Shown: positions 44,664-52,830 of the stretch, piece by piece
How the letters are laid out: each line of letters opens with the position of its first letter
Position numbering within the stretch: position 1 is the first letter of the stretch
NCBI RefSeq assembly: GCF_000878195.1
Contig: NZ_JXST01000002.1
Coordinates: 1 to 64,000, forward strand
Source of the DNA: Mycolicibacterium llatzerense
GTDB taxonomy: Bacteria; Actinomycetota; Actinomycetes; Mycobacteriales; Mycobacteriaceae
DNA length: 64,000 nt
Direction of reading: 5' to 3'
Made by a program: the position numbers and the translations under genes
The notes under the pieces: model-generated
The model's input: only the letters and a program-made list of their open reading frames with translations
Database searches by the model: none
What the model was told of the DNA's origin: nothing

Positions 44664-45326
44664 ATGGATTGGACACGACTGACCCGATTGGTTCGCGCGT
44701 TGGGCGCTGTCGCGGCGGTGGTCGTGTCGCTGCTGTGCGGACCGATCGCCGGGACGGCGAGCGCGGCGGTCGCGGCACCGGCGGGTGACGTCATCTCCAT
44801 CGGTGACCCCAACGCCCTCGGACAGGTCGATCTCTACCTGGACCCGCTGTGCCCGTACAGCGGCAAGCTGATCCAGAAAGAAGGCGACGAGCTGGGCCGT
44901 CGTATCGAGAACGGCGCAATTCGGGTGAACCTACGGCTGGTGAATTTCCTCGAAAAGTATTCGGCGAGTGGCACATACGATCGCCGGGCGATCTACGCCG
45001 CGTTCGCCGTGGCCGGCGAGTCGAAATCGAGTGACGTGGCGTGGCGCTTCGTGCAGCAGATCTTCTCGAAAGAGCACCAGCCGAAAGAGGGCGGGCCGAC
45101 GGATCTGAGCAACGATCAGCTGGCTGTCTTGGCGGGGGATGCCGGCGCACCGCAGCAGGCCCAGGACCTGATCCGGGTCGGCCTGCCGGTCGGCTACGAC
45201 TCCCGGGCGATCGCCGCCAACAACCTCAAGCTCCTGCACGAGTTTCCGAACCCCGGTGTGCCGCAGGTCGTGATCGACGGGCAGATCATCGACGACGACG
45301 ATTGGCTGAGCCGGATTCCGGCCTGA
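44664..45326 (+). CDS. Exported DsbA-like thioredoxin-fold protein with a single active-site Cys
   Basis: 220 residues. The signal peptide spans ~1-38 (LGAVAAVVVSLLCGPIAG, cleavage near TASAA). The mature part is a DsbA-type thioredoxin fold; the active site reads DPLCPYSGKL, so C63 has Ser66 in place of the second Cys. The cis-Pro loop is NPGVPQVVIDG. No other Cys remains after signal removal, so the protein cannot form an internal disulfide and more likely isomerises or reduces via mixed disulfides, or only binds. CATGAT six bases before the ATG suggests a leaderless start. Confidence 0.87.
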   Translation: MDWTRLTRLVRALGAVAAVVVSLLCGPIAGTASAAVAAPAGDVISIGDPNALGQVDLYLDPLCPYSGKLIQKEGDELGRRIENGAIRVNLRLVNFLEKYSASGTYDRRAIYAAFAVAGESKSSDVAWRFVQQIFSKEHQPKEGGPTDLSNDQLAVLAGDAGAPQQAQDLIRVGLPVGYDSRAIAANNLKLLHEFPNPGVPQVVIDGQIIDDDDWLSRIPA

Positions 45327-45359
45327 GCGCTGGCCAGTAGCGACGATCCCACCTCGGTA

Positions 45360-45387
45360 GGCCGTCCCGTTCTTCGACGGGGCGGCC
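45360..45387 (+). terminator. Terminator after the DsbA-like gene
   Basis: 11-bp stem GGCCGTCCCGT/ACGGGGCGGCC with one G-T pair and a TCTTCG loop, 33 bases after the stop; followed by TCGTGCGTT rather than a clean T-tract. Confidence 0.7.
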
Positions 45388-45721
45388 TCGTGCGTTGCGG
45401 CGTCAGGGAGACCGTGGCGCCGGGTAGGGGGATGTGTTCGGGCTCCCTACGTCGAGCGTGGGCCGTGGCGTGATCCGCGACGGCGTGTCGACCCAGCAAG
45501 GCGCACGTTCGACGTACGGCGTTTCTCTGCAGCTCGGGTGAACCGACAGTCTCGCGCCCGGGCCGGCCTGGGCGCGGTTCCCCCGATTGGGGGACACGGG
45601 ATTCACCCGGTGCGGGGGCCGGTTGGCGGATACCAGTCGACGTCGCCGGACGGCATTCTTAGTTCAACATCGGAACACACCGGAAAGAACTTGAAAAGCC
45701 TTCCCGCACAAAGGAGTCGAC
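45388..45721. other. 334-bp non-coding region upstream of the His-rich peptide gene
   Basis: No convincing frame. It ends with CAAAGGAG, a strong ribosome-binding site, so the peptide gene has a real 5' leader here, unlike many neighbours. The promoter could not be placed with confidence. Confidence 0.5.
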
Positions 45722-45922
45722 ATGAACCTCACCCACCGCATCGCCGCCGGATTCGCCCTCGCCGCCGCCCCGGCCGTCATCTTCCTGGGCGCCGCCACCG
45801 CGCACGCCGATGTCTCGACCAACAACACCCCGGTCGGTACCCACCACGCGTTCCCGCATCAGCAGAACGCCCCGCAGCCGGGCACCCCGGTGCATCACCA
45901 CCACCAGCACAACCACCGCTGA
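45722..45922 (+). CDS. Small exported His-rich protein
   Basis: 66 residues. The signal peptide MNLTHRIAAGFALAAAPAVI with cleavage near ATAHA leaves a mature peptide of ~37 residues that ends PVHHHHQHNHR; about nine of the mature residues are His, with none Cys. This composition suggests binding of Zn, Ni or Cu outside the membrane. AAAGGAG stands six bases before the ATG. A strong terminator follows at 45,941. Confidence 0.82.
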   Translation: MNLTHRIAAGFALAAAPAVIFLGAATAHADVSTNNTPVGTHHAFPHQQNAPQPGTPVHHHHQHNHR

Positions 45923-45940
45923 GACTTTCTGTCACCGCTG

Positions 45941-45970
45941 AGGCCGCCCCTGTCATCGACGGGGCGGCCT
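45941..45970. terminator. Bidirectional terminator between convergent genes
   Basis: Perfect 10-bp GC-rich stem AGGCCGCCCC/GGGGCGGCCT with a 10-base loop. Its last base is the first of the TAA complement of the convergent gene. It resembles the hairpin at 45,360 in its GGCCG..CGGCC arms. Confidence 0.75.
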
Positions 45971-46560
45971 TACGCACTGGGGCTGACAGTCCTGCCGAGG
46001 AACGCCAAGAGCTTCGTGGTGCGCGACGCATCCGCCGGCGCAAGCTGCGCCGGCCCGAACGCGCCGGGGCGTCGCAGGAGCTGCTCCGGAACCGACTGGA
46101 CCAGCCCTTCGGACAGGGCGAGCAGGTCGTCGGGCAGCTCGATCGATTCGCCCAACGAGCGGTGCAGGTCCCAGCTGTGCAGCGCCAGATCAGCCACCGG
46201 GAACATCAGCGCCCGGCGCAGCGAAACCTCGCCCTGCGGGGACTTGCGTAGGGCATCGAGGTCCGCCGTGGGGAGGGCGTCGCGCAGTCGAATGCCCAAC
46301 TCGCTCAGGTGCGTGGCAGGGTCGTCATACATCCAGTCCGAGGGTTTTGAAGGTCCGTCCCACAGCTCGCCGTCTTCGACCAGCACGATGACCCTGGTGG
46401 CGCTACCCGTTGTGTGCCCGACCAATTCGCGCACCGTCCACTCCTGCAGGTTCGACGGATCGTCCCAGCGCTGCGCGGGAATCTCCCGCACCGACGCGGT
46501 GAACAGGTCGAGTGCCTCGGCGGCCAACACGTCAATTCGGGGAGTCGTGTCTTCGCTCAT
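45970..46560 (-). CDS. TIGR03086/DinB-type mycothiol-dependent family protein
   Basis: 196 residues of the maleylpyruvate isomerase N-terminal (DinB-like four-helix) superfamily. Conserved features: WDDPSNLQEWTVRELVGHTTG (His ligand region, about residues 34-54) and ADLALHSWDLHRSLG with two more His. The three His form the usual metal site used with mycothiol. The ATG at 46560 has TACGGT seven bases upstream. The substrate cannot be deduced. Confidence 0.87.
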   Translation of the reverse strand: MSEDTTPRIDVLAAEALDLFTASVREIPAQRWDDPSNLQEWTVRELVGHTTGSATRVIVLVEDGELWDGPSKPSDWMYDDPATHLSELGIRLRDALPTADLDALRKSPQGEVSLRRALMFPVADLALHSWDLHRSLGESIELPDDLLALSEGLVQSVPEQLLRRPGAFGPAQLAPADASRTTKLLAFLGRTVSPSA

Positions 46561-46675
46561 AGACACCACCGTACGAGCGGGCACCGACAGAATCTGGCTG
46601 CCGAATCGAGGCGACGGTCGGCCGGCGCCGAACCGTCGCCGGTTCGCTAATTGGCCTGATCAGGGCCAGTCCCCG

Positions 46676-46681
46676 TACCCT
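46676..46681 (+). promoter_or_regulatory. -10 box of leaderless SDR gene
   Basis: TACCCT, six bases, then GTG 46688. Confidence 0.62.
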
Positions 46682-46687
46682 TCCACG

Positions 46688-48106
46688 GTGACCGCGATCG
46701 ATCCCGACGAGCTCAGCACCTGCCTGCGGGTGCTGTCCGAGGCGAGCGCGCTGCCGCCCGAGCACCCCGACGCCGTTGCTGTGCGCCTGGCCACCGCGAA
46801 GATGTTCAAGGCGTTGAAGAAGGAGCGCCGGACCGCCAAACGCGACGCGATTGCGGCCGCTGACCGCGCCGTCATCGCCGCTACAGCCACGGGTGCACCG
46901 GGACGGATCGACGATGAAACCCAGGGGCTACCGCTGGTATCCACCACGGTCGGGGCCAGTGCGGGCACCCTGCTGCGCTCGCGGGCCTGCTACATCTGCA
47001 AGAACCACCACACCGTGGTCGACGCGTTCTACCACCAGCTTTGTCCGGACTGCGCCGCCTTCAACCGGGCCAAGCGGGACGCTCGCACCGACCTGACCGG
47101 TCGTACCGCCCTCCTCACGGGTGGGCGCGCCAAGATCGGCATGTACATCGCGCTGCGGTTGTTGCGCGACGGCGCGCACACCACGATCACCACCCGGTTT
47201 CCCAATGACGCGGTACGCCGCTTCGCCGCGATGGAGGACAGTGGCGACTGGTTGCACCGGCTGCGGGTCGTGGGAATCGACCTGCGTGACCCGGCTCAGG
47301 TGGTCGCTTTGGCCGACGAGGTGGCCGCGCAGGGGCCGCTGGACATTCTCATCAACAATGCGGCACAGACGGTGCGCCGCCCGCCGGGCTCGTACGCCGC
47401 GCTGGTGGAGGCCGAGCGCACCCCGCCGCCGGAGTTGGTGGACGTCATCACCTTCGACCACGTCAGTGACGCGCATCCGCATGCCCTGGCCGGGAGCCTC
47501 GGCGAGCACCCCTCCGCGCACGCGCTGACCGAGCTGGCTCTGACCGCGCGCAGCGCGTCGCCAGAGCGGATCGCCGCCGGCCTGGCGATCGACGCGGGTG
47601 GGTTGTTGCCGGACACCGCGTCGGTCAACAGCTGGACCCAGCGGGTGCACGAGGTCGACGCGATGGAGCTCCTCGAAGTGCAGCTGTGTAACCAGACGGC
47701 GCCGTTCATTCTGGTGAGTCGGCTGCGTCCGGCTCTCGCCGCCTCGCCCGCCCGCCGCAAGTACGTGGTGAACGTGTCGGCGATGGAAGGCCAGTTCAGC
47801 CGCGGCTACAAGGGCCCCGGGCATCCGCACACCAACATGGCCAAGGCCGCGCTGAACATGCTGACCCGCACGAGCGCGGGGGAGATGCTGGAGCAGGACG
47901 GCATTCTCATGACGGCCGTCGACACCGGCTGGATCACCGATGAACGCCCGCACCCGACCAAGCTGCGGCTGGCCGAAGAAGGTTTCCACGCGCCGCTGGA
48001 TCTGGTGGATGGTGCTGCGCGCGTGTATGACCCGATTGTGCGGGGCGAATTGGGCGAGGACATCTACGGGTGCTTCTTGAAGGACTACGCGAAGAGTCCT
48101 TGGTAG
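46688..48106 (+). CDS. Zinc-ribbon SDR-fold protein lacking the catalytic Tyr
   Basis: 472 residues, nearly twice the usual SDR length. An N-terminal helical part (1-95) leads to a zinc ribbon: C101, C104, C119 and C122. The Rossmann fold starts at ALLTGGRAKIGMYIALRLL with NNAA at 223-226. The catalytic Ser is present (S364 in VNVSAMEG), but the YxxxK motif reads TNMAK: Thr382 replaces Tyr, and Lys386 remains. About 100 extra residues (230-335) are inserted before the active site. As I recall the HTNMAK form recurs in long SDRs of this type, including eukaryotic ones, so this is a family trait. The reaction is unknown. Confidence 0.88.
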   Translation: MTAIDPDELSTCLRVLSEASALPPEHPDAVAVRLATAKMFKALKKERRTAKRDAIAAADRAVIAATATGAPGRIDDETQGLPLVSTTVGASAGTLLRSRACYICKNHHTVVDAFYHQLCPDCAAFNRAKRDARTDLTGRTALLTGGRAKIGMYIALRLLRDGAHTTITTRFPNDAVRRFAAMEDSGDWLHRLRVVGIDLRDPAQVVALADEVAAQGPLDILINNAAQTVRRPPGSYAALVEAERTPPPELVDVITFDHVSDAHPHALAGSLGEHPSAHALTELALTARSASPERIAAGLAIDAGGLLPDTASVNSWTQRVHEVDAMELLEVQLCNQTAPFILVSRLRPALAASPARRKYVVNVSAMEGQFSRGYKGPGHPHTNMAKAALNMLTRTSAGEMLEQDGILMTAVDTGWITDERPHPTKLRLAEEGFHAPLDLVDGAARVYDPIVRGELGEDIYGCFLKDYAKSPW

Positions 48107-48131
48107 CGAGACCCGTCGGGCCGAGCACCGC

Positions 48132-49421
48132 TCACCCCGCGATCGGGCGGCGCACATCCAGCTGGGCAAGGTCGGCGGCGATACGCCCGGCTGACCATCC
48201 AGCGCCGTCGGACGCCGACATCATGCGAGGGATCGTCGATGGGAAGAGCTTGTCGGTGAGGTCATCGGTTGCCTGGCTGCGCGCTGCCAGCACCGGAAGG
48301 AGCCTGTCGAGGTCCAGTTCGGTGGCCGCCGTCGTAGAGGTGGCGGTGAGGCGTTCACCGATGCGTGCGGCGTACGAGAGGAGAAATGACTGGCGAAACG
48401 AGCGGGTACGGGCTTGCGCGCCGGTGGTCGTACGGCCCACCGCCAGCATCGCGCGGTTGGCCTGGACCAAGAGCGAAGTAGAAAGCAGCTCAACGAATTC
48501 CAGATCGCAGTCGGCACCGATGACGGCGACGAATCCGACCTTCTCCGCGCATACGATGCGACACCGGTTGGCCGTAGCCACGGCCTGTACCAATGCTGAC
48601 TTGGCGATGACGTAGGGATTGTCGATCCAGATTCGTCGAGCGGTCGCCTCGGCTGCGCGACCGCGCTCGTGGTCGCGGATTGCGTGGTGCAGCGAGTATC
48701 TGCTCATCAGTTCTTGCGCCTTGGCTGACAGGGTTTCGGCTTCTTCGGGAAAGTTGGTGGCCTCAGCCTTGGCCAGCAGCGCGCGCACCCGGCTGAGCGC
48801 TTTGGCGTCGGCCGTGTTCGGCTCGACCGCGGCATGCTGGTGCTCGCCGGGCAACGGCAGCAACGGTTGGAGTTTCGGCAGGGTTCCCAGGAACCGCAGC
48901 ACCTTGAGCATGACGGTCAATGCCGCGTGATGGTCGACGGCGTTCCTGTCCGCCCAGTCCCGTAGCTGCCAAGCGCCGGGCACGACTGTCGCGGGCAACG
49001 CGGCGAGTTCGGCGCGCCATCGCGGGTGCAAGGTGGAGACGGGATACTGCCGGGACTCGCGCACGACGGCCTCGGCCAAATATCCGGCTGCTGAAGTGTC
49101 GAGGCGGCGGCGGGCGAACTCGTGCAGATCGTTGGGTGACCAACCCACCCGCCACGCGACGCCGATCGCATCGGTCAGCGCCGCTTCGGCGGCAATGTCG
49201 AGATCGTTTGCCCGACTTGGGAATTCGTTCAGTAGCTCCGCTGCGTGGAAGTCCGCGTCGTGGGCGGGGCAATGCGCAGATTTGTACAGGGCAGCGGTGA
49301 GGTGGTCGAGGATGGCGGCCCGGTCGTACCCGGGATCGGTGCTCCGGTGTTCTCGTCGGGGCGATGTGCGGCGGCGGTCGTGGTGCTTGGCGGTGCGCTT
49401 CTGGCGGTTACGGCGGCTCAT
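48132..49421 (-). CDS. DUF2786-domain protein
   Basis: 429 residues. A very basic N-terminus (SRRNRQKRTAKHHDRRRTS) precedes helical regions; the DUF2786 motif is RVRALLAKAEATNFPEEAET followed by LSAKAQELMSRYSL (about 215-250). DUF2786 proteins are scattered in actinobacteria and phages; function unknown. The basic tail suggests nucleic-acid contact. ATG 49421 is preferred over an ATG six codons upstream, without strong ribosome-binding evidence. Convergent with the SDR gene. Confidence 0.83.
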   Translation of the reverse strand: MSRRNRQKRTAKHHDRRRTSPRREHRSTDPGYDRAAILDHLTAALYKSAHCPAHDADFHAAELLNEFPSRANDLDIAAEAALTDAIGVAWRVGWSPNDLHEFARRRLDTSAAGYLAEAVVRESRQYPVSTLHPRWRAELAALPATVVPGAWQLRDWADRNAVDHHAALTVMLKVLRFLGTLPKLQPLLPLPGEHQHAAVEPNTADAKALSRVRALLAKAEATNFPEEAETLSAKAQELMSRYSLHHAIRDHERGRAAEATARRIWIDNPYVIAKSALVQAVATANRCRIVCAEKVGFVAVIGADCDLEFVELLSTSLLVQANRAMLAVGRTTTGAQARTRSFRQSFLLSYAARIGERLTATSTTAATELDLDRLLPVLAARSQATDDLTDKLFPSTIPRMMSASDGAGWSAGRIAADLAQLDVRRPIAG

Positions 49422-49619
49422 GCCGGGAGTCTGGCGCAACGGTCCGACAAGTAGCCGCGACTACCGCGCACACCACCGCAGTGTGGTTCAGTGCAACCGG
49501 GCCGCGTCGCCGGCGCGGCGCATGTACGCGGTGAAACGCTGGAGCTGGTGATCTTGCTGAGCGCGTGTACCGACGGACACGACCGGAGCAACGTGCCCGC
49601 ACGCGGCAGCCTGTGGTCC

Positions 49620-49625
49620 TACGCT
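49620..49625 (+). promoter_or_regulatory. -10 box of leaderless membrane-protein gene
   Basis: TACGCT, seven bases, then ATG 49633. Confidence 0.58.
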
Positions 49626-49632
49626 GCGAACC

Positions 49633-50031
49633 ATGTCTGTTGACCGTGCTGGGTTCGTCGTGGGTTGTATCCGCCTTGCGTCGGGGGTCTCGTTCCTGGT
49701 CGACCCAGCCCGGGCCAATCGGGTGTGGGGTGACCCCGAGAAGCCGACGGGATCGACGTGGTTGCTGCTGCACTCAATGGGTTACCGCGATGCGTTGATT
49801 GGCGGGCTGCTCGCCGCGGCGGCGCTGCGTGGTCGGGACACCCGCGGTTGGTTCCTGGCCTCGGGTGGTGCCGACGCGGCAGATCTGTTGGGCGGCATGG
49901 GTGTTCATCATGAGATGAGGCCGTCGCAGAAGTACATCGGTCTCGGAGGTGCCGTCGTCGGGATCGGTGTCGGGCTGTGGGGTGCGACGCGGCGCCGGTC
50001 TCGTGGTGTGGGAGCTGCCGTCACTGCCTGA
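49633..50031 (+). CDS. Small membrane protein, DUF4267-like
   Basis: 132 residues with about four hydrophobic segments (FVVGCIRLASGVSFLVD, ALIGGLLAAAALRG, a middle one, and YIGLGGAVVGIGVGLW). The DPxxANRVWG and GYRDALIGG motifs fit the DUF4267 group. The C-terminus is basic. Unknown role. Convergent with the LysinB-like gene. Confidence 0.75.
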   Translation: MSVDRAGFVVGCIRLASGVSFLVDPARANRVWGDPEKPTGSTWLLLHSMGYRDALIGGLLAAAALRGRDTRGWFLASGGADAADLLGGMGVHHEMRPSQKYIGLGGAVVGIGVGLWGATRRRSRGVGAAVTA

Positions 50032-50049
50032 CCGAGGGTTGGGCGCGCG

Positions 50050-50949
50050 TTATGCCGCCATCCGCGCTGAGGTGGCTGCCGCGATCTGGTTGAGGTGGCC
50101 GGTGGCGACCTGCACCGAACTCTGGTGGGGGAGCGCGTCGACGTACTCGTAGGTGATGTGCGGCAGGGTCGGCGGGTTGGTCGCGTAGAAGGCGACGGCC
50201 CGGTCGATGGCCTCGACGAGGGCGGGGCCGCCCACGATCGGGTCGGTGACGAGCGCCAGCACCTGCTGGGCGAGGCTGCCCTGGCCGGTGAGTCCGGCGA
50301 TCAGTGCGATGGCCGCGTTGATGCTGATGCCGAGTTGGACCGCGGCCTTGTAGACGGCGGTGATGTCGCGGCCGGCCTGGTTGTTGGGGGTGGTGGTGTA
50401 GAGGTCGCCGGGGTTGGCGAAGTCCCACCAGGTGTCAATGCCGTTGGCGTCCTTGGGGATTTGCGCGGCGGTCAGGTTGGTGGCGGCGATGCCGCGACCG
50501 CCGGGGTCGGTGCCGCCGGGGAAGGTGTGGCCGGTCAGGCGCCACGGGTTGCCGAAGGTGTAGCCGCCGATCAGGTTGGGCCGGGCCCACTGCAGGCTGC
50601 CGGTCATGATCTCGGCCAGGACCCGGGAGGCGGCCTCGGCGCCCTGGCTGTAGCCGCCGAGGGCGAAGGTCTGCTTCGGGTAGTTGGTGATCCAGCCGAT
50701 CGCGTTGGTCACCGCGATCCGGACCGACTCGGCGTAGCTGGGGGAGAGCGGTGCGCCGGGCGGGATGGGCCCGAAGGTCCAGGGCGCTTGGATCGGGACT
50801 TCGAAGACCAGGTCTGGGTCGGCGGCGTGGATGACGTCCGAGGGATAGCCGGTGCCGGGGGCGGCCCAGGTGCCGGCGAAGGTCAAGACCGCGTGGCGGA
50901 CGTGGTAGACCCCGGAGATGTTGGCGGCGATATCACTGAAAGTGGTCAT
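50050..50949 (-). CDS. Mycobacteriophage LysinB-like/cutinase-fold esterase
   Basis: 299 residues. The serine-hydrolase elbow GGYSQGAEAASRV (about residue 100), the early LTFAGTWAAPGTGYPSD and an Asp/His-containing C-terminal half (PGDLYTTTPNN; YVDALPHQ) fit LysinB, the phage enzyme that frees mycolic acids from arabinogalactan, and related cutinases. No signal peptide is seen, as in phage LysinB. It is downstream of a 111-residue gene of phage-like character with eight bases between. No holin, LysinA or structural genes are near, so this is not a whole prophage. Confidence 0.78.
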   Translation of the reverse strand: MTTFSDIAANISGVYHVRHAVLTFAGTWAAPGTGYPSDVIHAADPDLVFEVPIQAPWTFGPIPPGAPLSPSYAESVRIAVTNAIGWITNYPKQTFALGGYSQGAEAASRVLAEIMTGSLQWARPNLIGGYTFGNPWRLTGHTFPGGTDPGGRGIAATNLTAAQIPKDANGIDTWWDFANPGDLYTTTPNNQAGRDITAVYKAAVQLGISINAAIALIAGLTGQGSLAQQVLALVTDPIVGGPALVEAIDRAVAFYATNPPTLPHITYEYVDALPHQSSVQVATGHLNQIAAATSARMAA

Positions 50950-50957
50950 CGCTCAGC

Positions 50958-51293
50958 TCATTTCGCGGTGGTGGGGAGTCCGTTTGCTTTGCGCCACTGG
51001 ATGGCGAATTCCATGAGTTCGATGAGCACGTCGCCGCTGTCGCGGGTGATGCCGTCGCTGAAGGTGTGCACCCAGGCGATCTGCTCGGCGGTGGTCACCT
51101 GCTGTTCAAAGGCGTCGAAGGTGCCCTGGTAGGTCTGGCCGTTGTGGGTGGAGTTCCACGGGCCGCGGTTGGGGTCGTCGACGATGTCGCCGATGTTGCG
51201 CGGGTGGCGGGCCAAGACCGCACGCCAGGGTTGGGGCATGCCGTTGGCCGTGACGCCGGAGATGTCGGTCTGGAGTGATTGTGCATCAGCCAT
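50958..51293 (-). CDS. Protein upstream of the LysinB-like gene, unknown function
   Basis: 111 residues, no signal peptide. It contains MPQPWRAVLARHPRNIGDIV, a Trp/His-rich middle (PWNSTHNGQTYQGTF) and ELMEFAIQWRKANGLPT at the end. AGGAGG lies seven bases before the ATG, one of the strongest ribosome-binding sites in the window. It forms an operon with the LysinB-like gene. No family recognised; the pairing suggests a partner or chaperone of the esterase. Confidence 0.7.
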   Translation of the reverse strand: MADAQSLQTDISGVTANGMPQPWRAVLARHPRNIGDIVDDPNRGPWNSTHNGQTYQGTFDAFEQQVTTAEQIAWVHTFSDGITRDSGDVLIELMEFAIQWRKANGLPTTAK

Positions 51294-51555
51294 GGTGGTG
51301 CCTCCTGGGTTGTGGCGCTTGTTCTCCCTGGACGTGCGGCCGTGGGCTGGAATGCCTTGTGGCGAGAGCTTTTGTGATGCGAGAGGCTGGCGGTCGGGGG
51401 TGGTCCCCAGACCGGTGTGCCGCCTCATGTCTCGTCATGGCCCGCCTTATTTGACTAGGTCGTCCAATTTCCACAGTAGGCCGGGATTGATAGGCCGTCG
51501 AACTTGTCGGTGGGCGGTGCGACGATGTGCGGCTCACTCAAATCAGGAGGAAGAC

Positions 51556-51870
51556 ATGAAGAAATTGTTGGTGGCAGCGATGACCGTCGGGGTGGCTGTG
51601 GCGTTGAGCCCGACGGCAGCGGCCGAGCTGTCGTGGACGATGCCGAACCTGGTCGGGATGGATCTGCAGGGCGCTCAGGATGCGATCCAATCGCTGACCC
51701 GTGGTGCGGTGTGGTTCAGCGGGTCGACGGATCTGACGGGCAAGGGCCGGGCGCAGATCATCGATCGCAACTGGCAGGTATGTACGTCCACGCCGGCGGC
51801 GGGGGCGACGATCACGACGAGTACCGCGGTCAGGTTCGGGGTGGTGCGGGATAAGGAGAAGTGTCCGTGA
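51556..51870 (+). CDS. Small exported PASTA-domain protein
   Basis: 104 residues: signal peptide MKKLLVAAMTVGVAVALSPT (cleavage near TAAAE) and one PASTA domain beginning MPNLVGMDLQGAQDAIQSL. Two Cys (QVCTSTPAAG and KEKCP) could pair. AGGAGG stands five bases before the ATG. The stop overlaps the following ATG by one base (TGATG), so the two genes are coupled. Same kind of protein as that at 4,529. PASTA domains bind muropeptides or beta-lactam-like ligands in other proteins. Confidence 0.8.
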   Translation: MKKLLVAAMTVGVAVALSPTAAAELSWTMPNLVGMDLQGAQDAIQSLTRGAVWFSGSTDLTGKGRAQIIDRNWQVCTSTPAAGATITTSTAVRFGVVRDKEKCP

Positions 51871-52175
51871 TGGCGGACTCGGACTTGAGCATGTTCGTGT
51901 CGAACGCATGGCGGGCGCGCTTCGGTTGGGACACCATGACGTCGCAGCAAAAGGTGACGCTGGCTGCGTATGGCCTCGCGATGTTCCGTGAAGGATCGGA
52001 CGCCGCGCGGTCATCGGTGCTCTGTGACGACATCGACAAGGTCAAGTACGAAGGCCGCCTCGTGATCTTGGACGACAGAAGTCGTTGGGAAGTCGACCCC
52101 TTCGACGTCGGCGCTGTCGACATGTGGAACTCCGGCGACAAGATCGCGATCATCCCGGCGTCATGTACAACCTGA
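51870..52175 (+). CDS. Hypothetical protein coupled to the PASTA-domain gene
   Basis: 101 residues from ATG 51870 (GTG 51867 and 51861 are alternatives; AAGGAG lies at 51853-51858). Two parts: a helical start MADSDLSMFVSNAWRARFGW and a beta-rich end RLVILDDRSRWEVDPFDVG, DMWNSGDKIAII, like a small SH3-type or Tudor-like barrel. No signal peptide, so it stays in the cytosol although translated after an exported protein. No family recognised. Confidence 0.65.
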   Translation: MADSDLSMFVSNAWRARFGWDTMTSQQKVTLAAYGLAMFREGSDAARSSVLCDDIDKVKYEGRLVILDDRSRWEVDPFDVGAVDMWNSGDKIAIIPASCTT

Positions 52176-52216
52176 CCGATGCCGACCATGCTGATGTGTC
52201 AGAAGAGGAATGATGC

Positions 52217-52390
52217 ATGGCAAGAGGCACGCTACGGGGAATGGTGATGAATCGACTCCCGTTCGAGCGCGGACCACTCTGTGACTTACTAACGCGCCAG
52301 CGCGCGCGAGCCTTACCTGTTCAGGCCCCGGTCCGTTGCATCGAGCTTGACGAGGGCAATATCGACGTGCGTTTCGACAACCTCGTTTAG
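52217..52390 (+). CDS. Possible 57-residue protein
   Basis: ATG at 52217 with AAGAGGA about seven bases upstream, ending TAG at 52388. The product starts MARGTLRGMVMNRLPFERGP and ends ELDEGNIDVRFDNLV, a basic N-terminal half and acidic C-terminal half. Spacing (41 bases) behind the previous gene fits an operon. No family recognised; could be spurious. Confidence 0.35.
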   Translation: MARGTLRGMVMNRLPFERGPLCDLLTRQRARALPVQAPVRCIELDEGNIDVRFDNLV

Positions 52391-52830
52391 CAGTACGGGC
52401 GGGTTGCTGCGTCATCCTGGCGTATCCGTCAATTAGGCTCGCAAACACAGTAAACTGACAGCTCCGGCAGTTCTGGGGGTCGTGAGCTGCAACGCCGTTG
52501 TCAATTCTGCTGCTGAGTAGACGATGCGCGTGATAGTGAAACAGTTGAGTACTAGGGGGCCAAGTGTTCAGCATCTACGACAGCAAAGTTAGATGCGGCG
52601 AATCGGCCCACTGTGGAATCGCCGAGCGGACTTCTGCCGGACTAAGTCGATACGTTGGCAGATTTCGCCGCGTTGGTTCCCTCCAAGGTGCGAGACCCGC
52701 TTCATTGTCGGTGGTCTGTGTGATGCTGTCGGGCTGCCTCGCAGAAGGGCCGAGGTTCGAATGAAGGAGCGTTTGATGCTCGGGCGCACTACCGCCAACC
52801 TAGCCACTCACTACTCAAGGTCGGCGTGCG
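52391..52830. other. 440-bp region upstream of the helicase island
   Basis: A/T-richer than the surrounding core genome. It contains TAAACT (52451-52456), a plausible -10, but no matching -35. Two overlapping short plus-strand frames here (from 52,564 and 52,593) lack ribosome-binding sites and have poor composition. The promoter of the island probably lies in this segment. Confidence 0.5.

Noticed and set aside
49633..52390. A complete prophage around the LysinB-like gene
   Set aside because: No integrase, terminase, capsid, tail or LysinA genes are visible; only the esterase and small genes.
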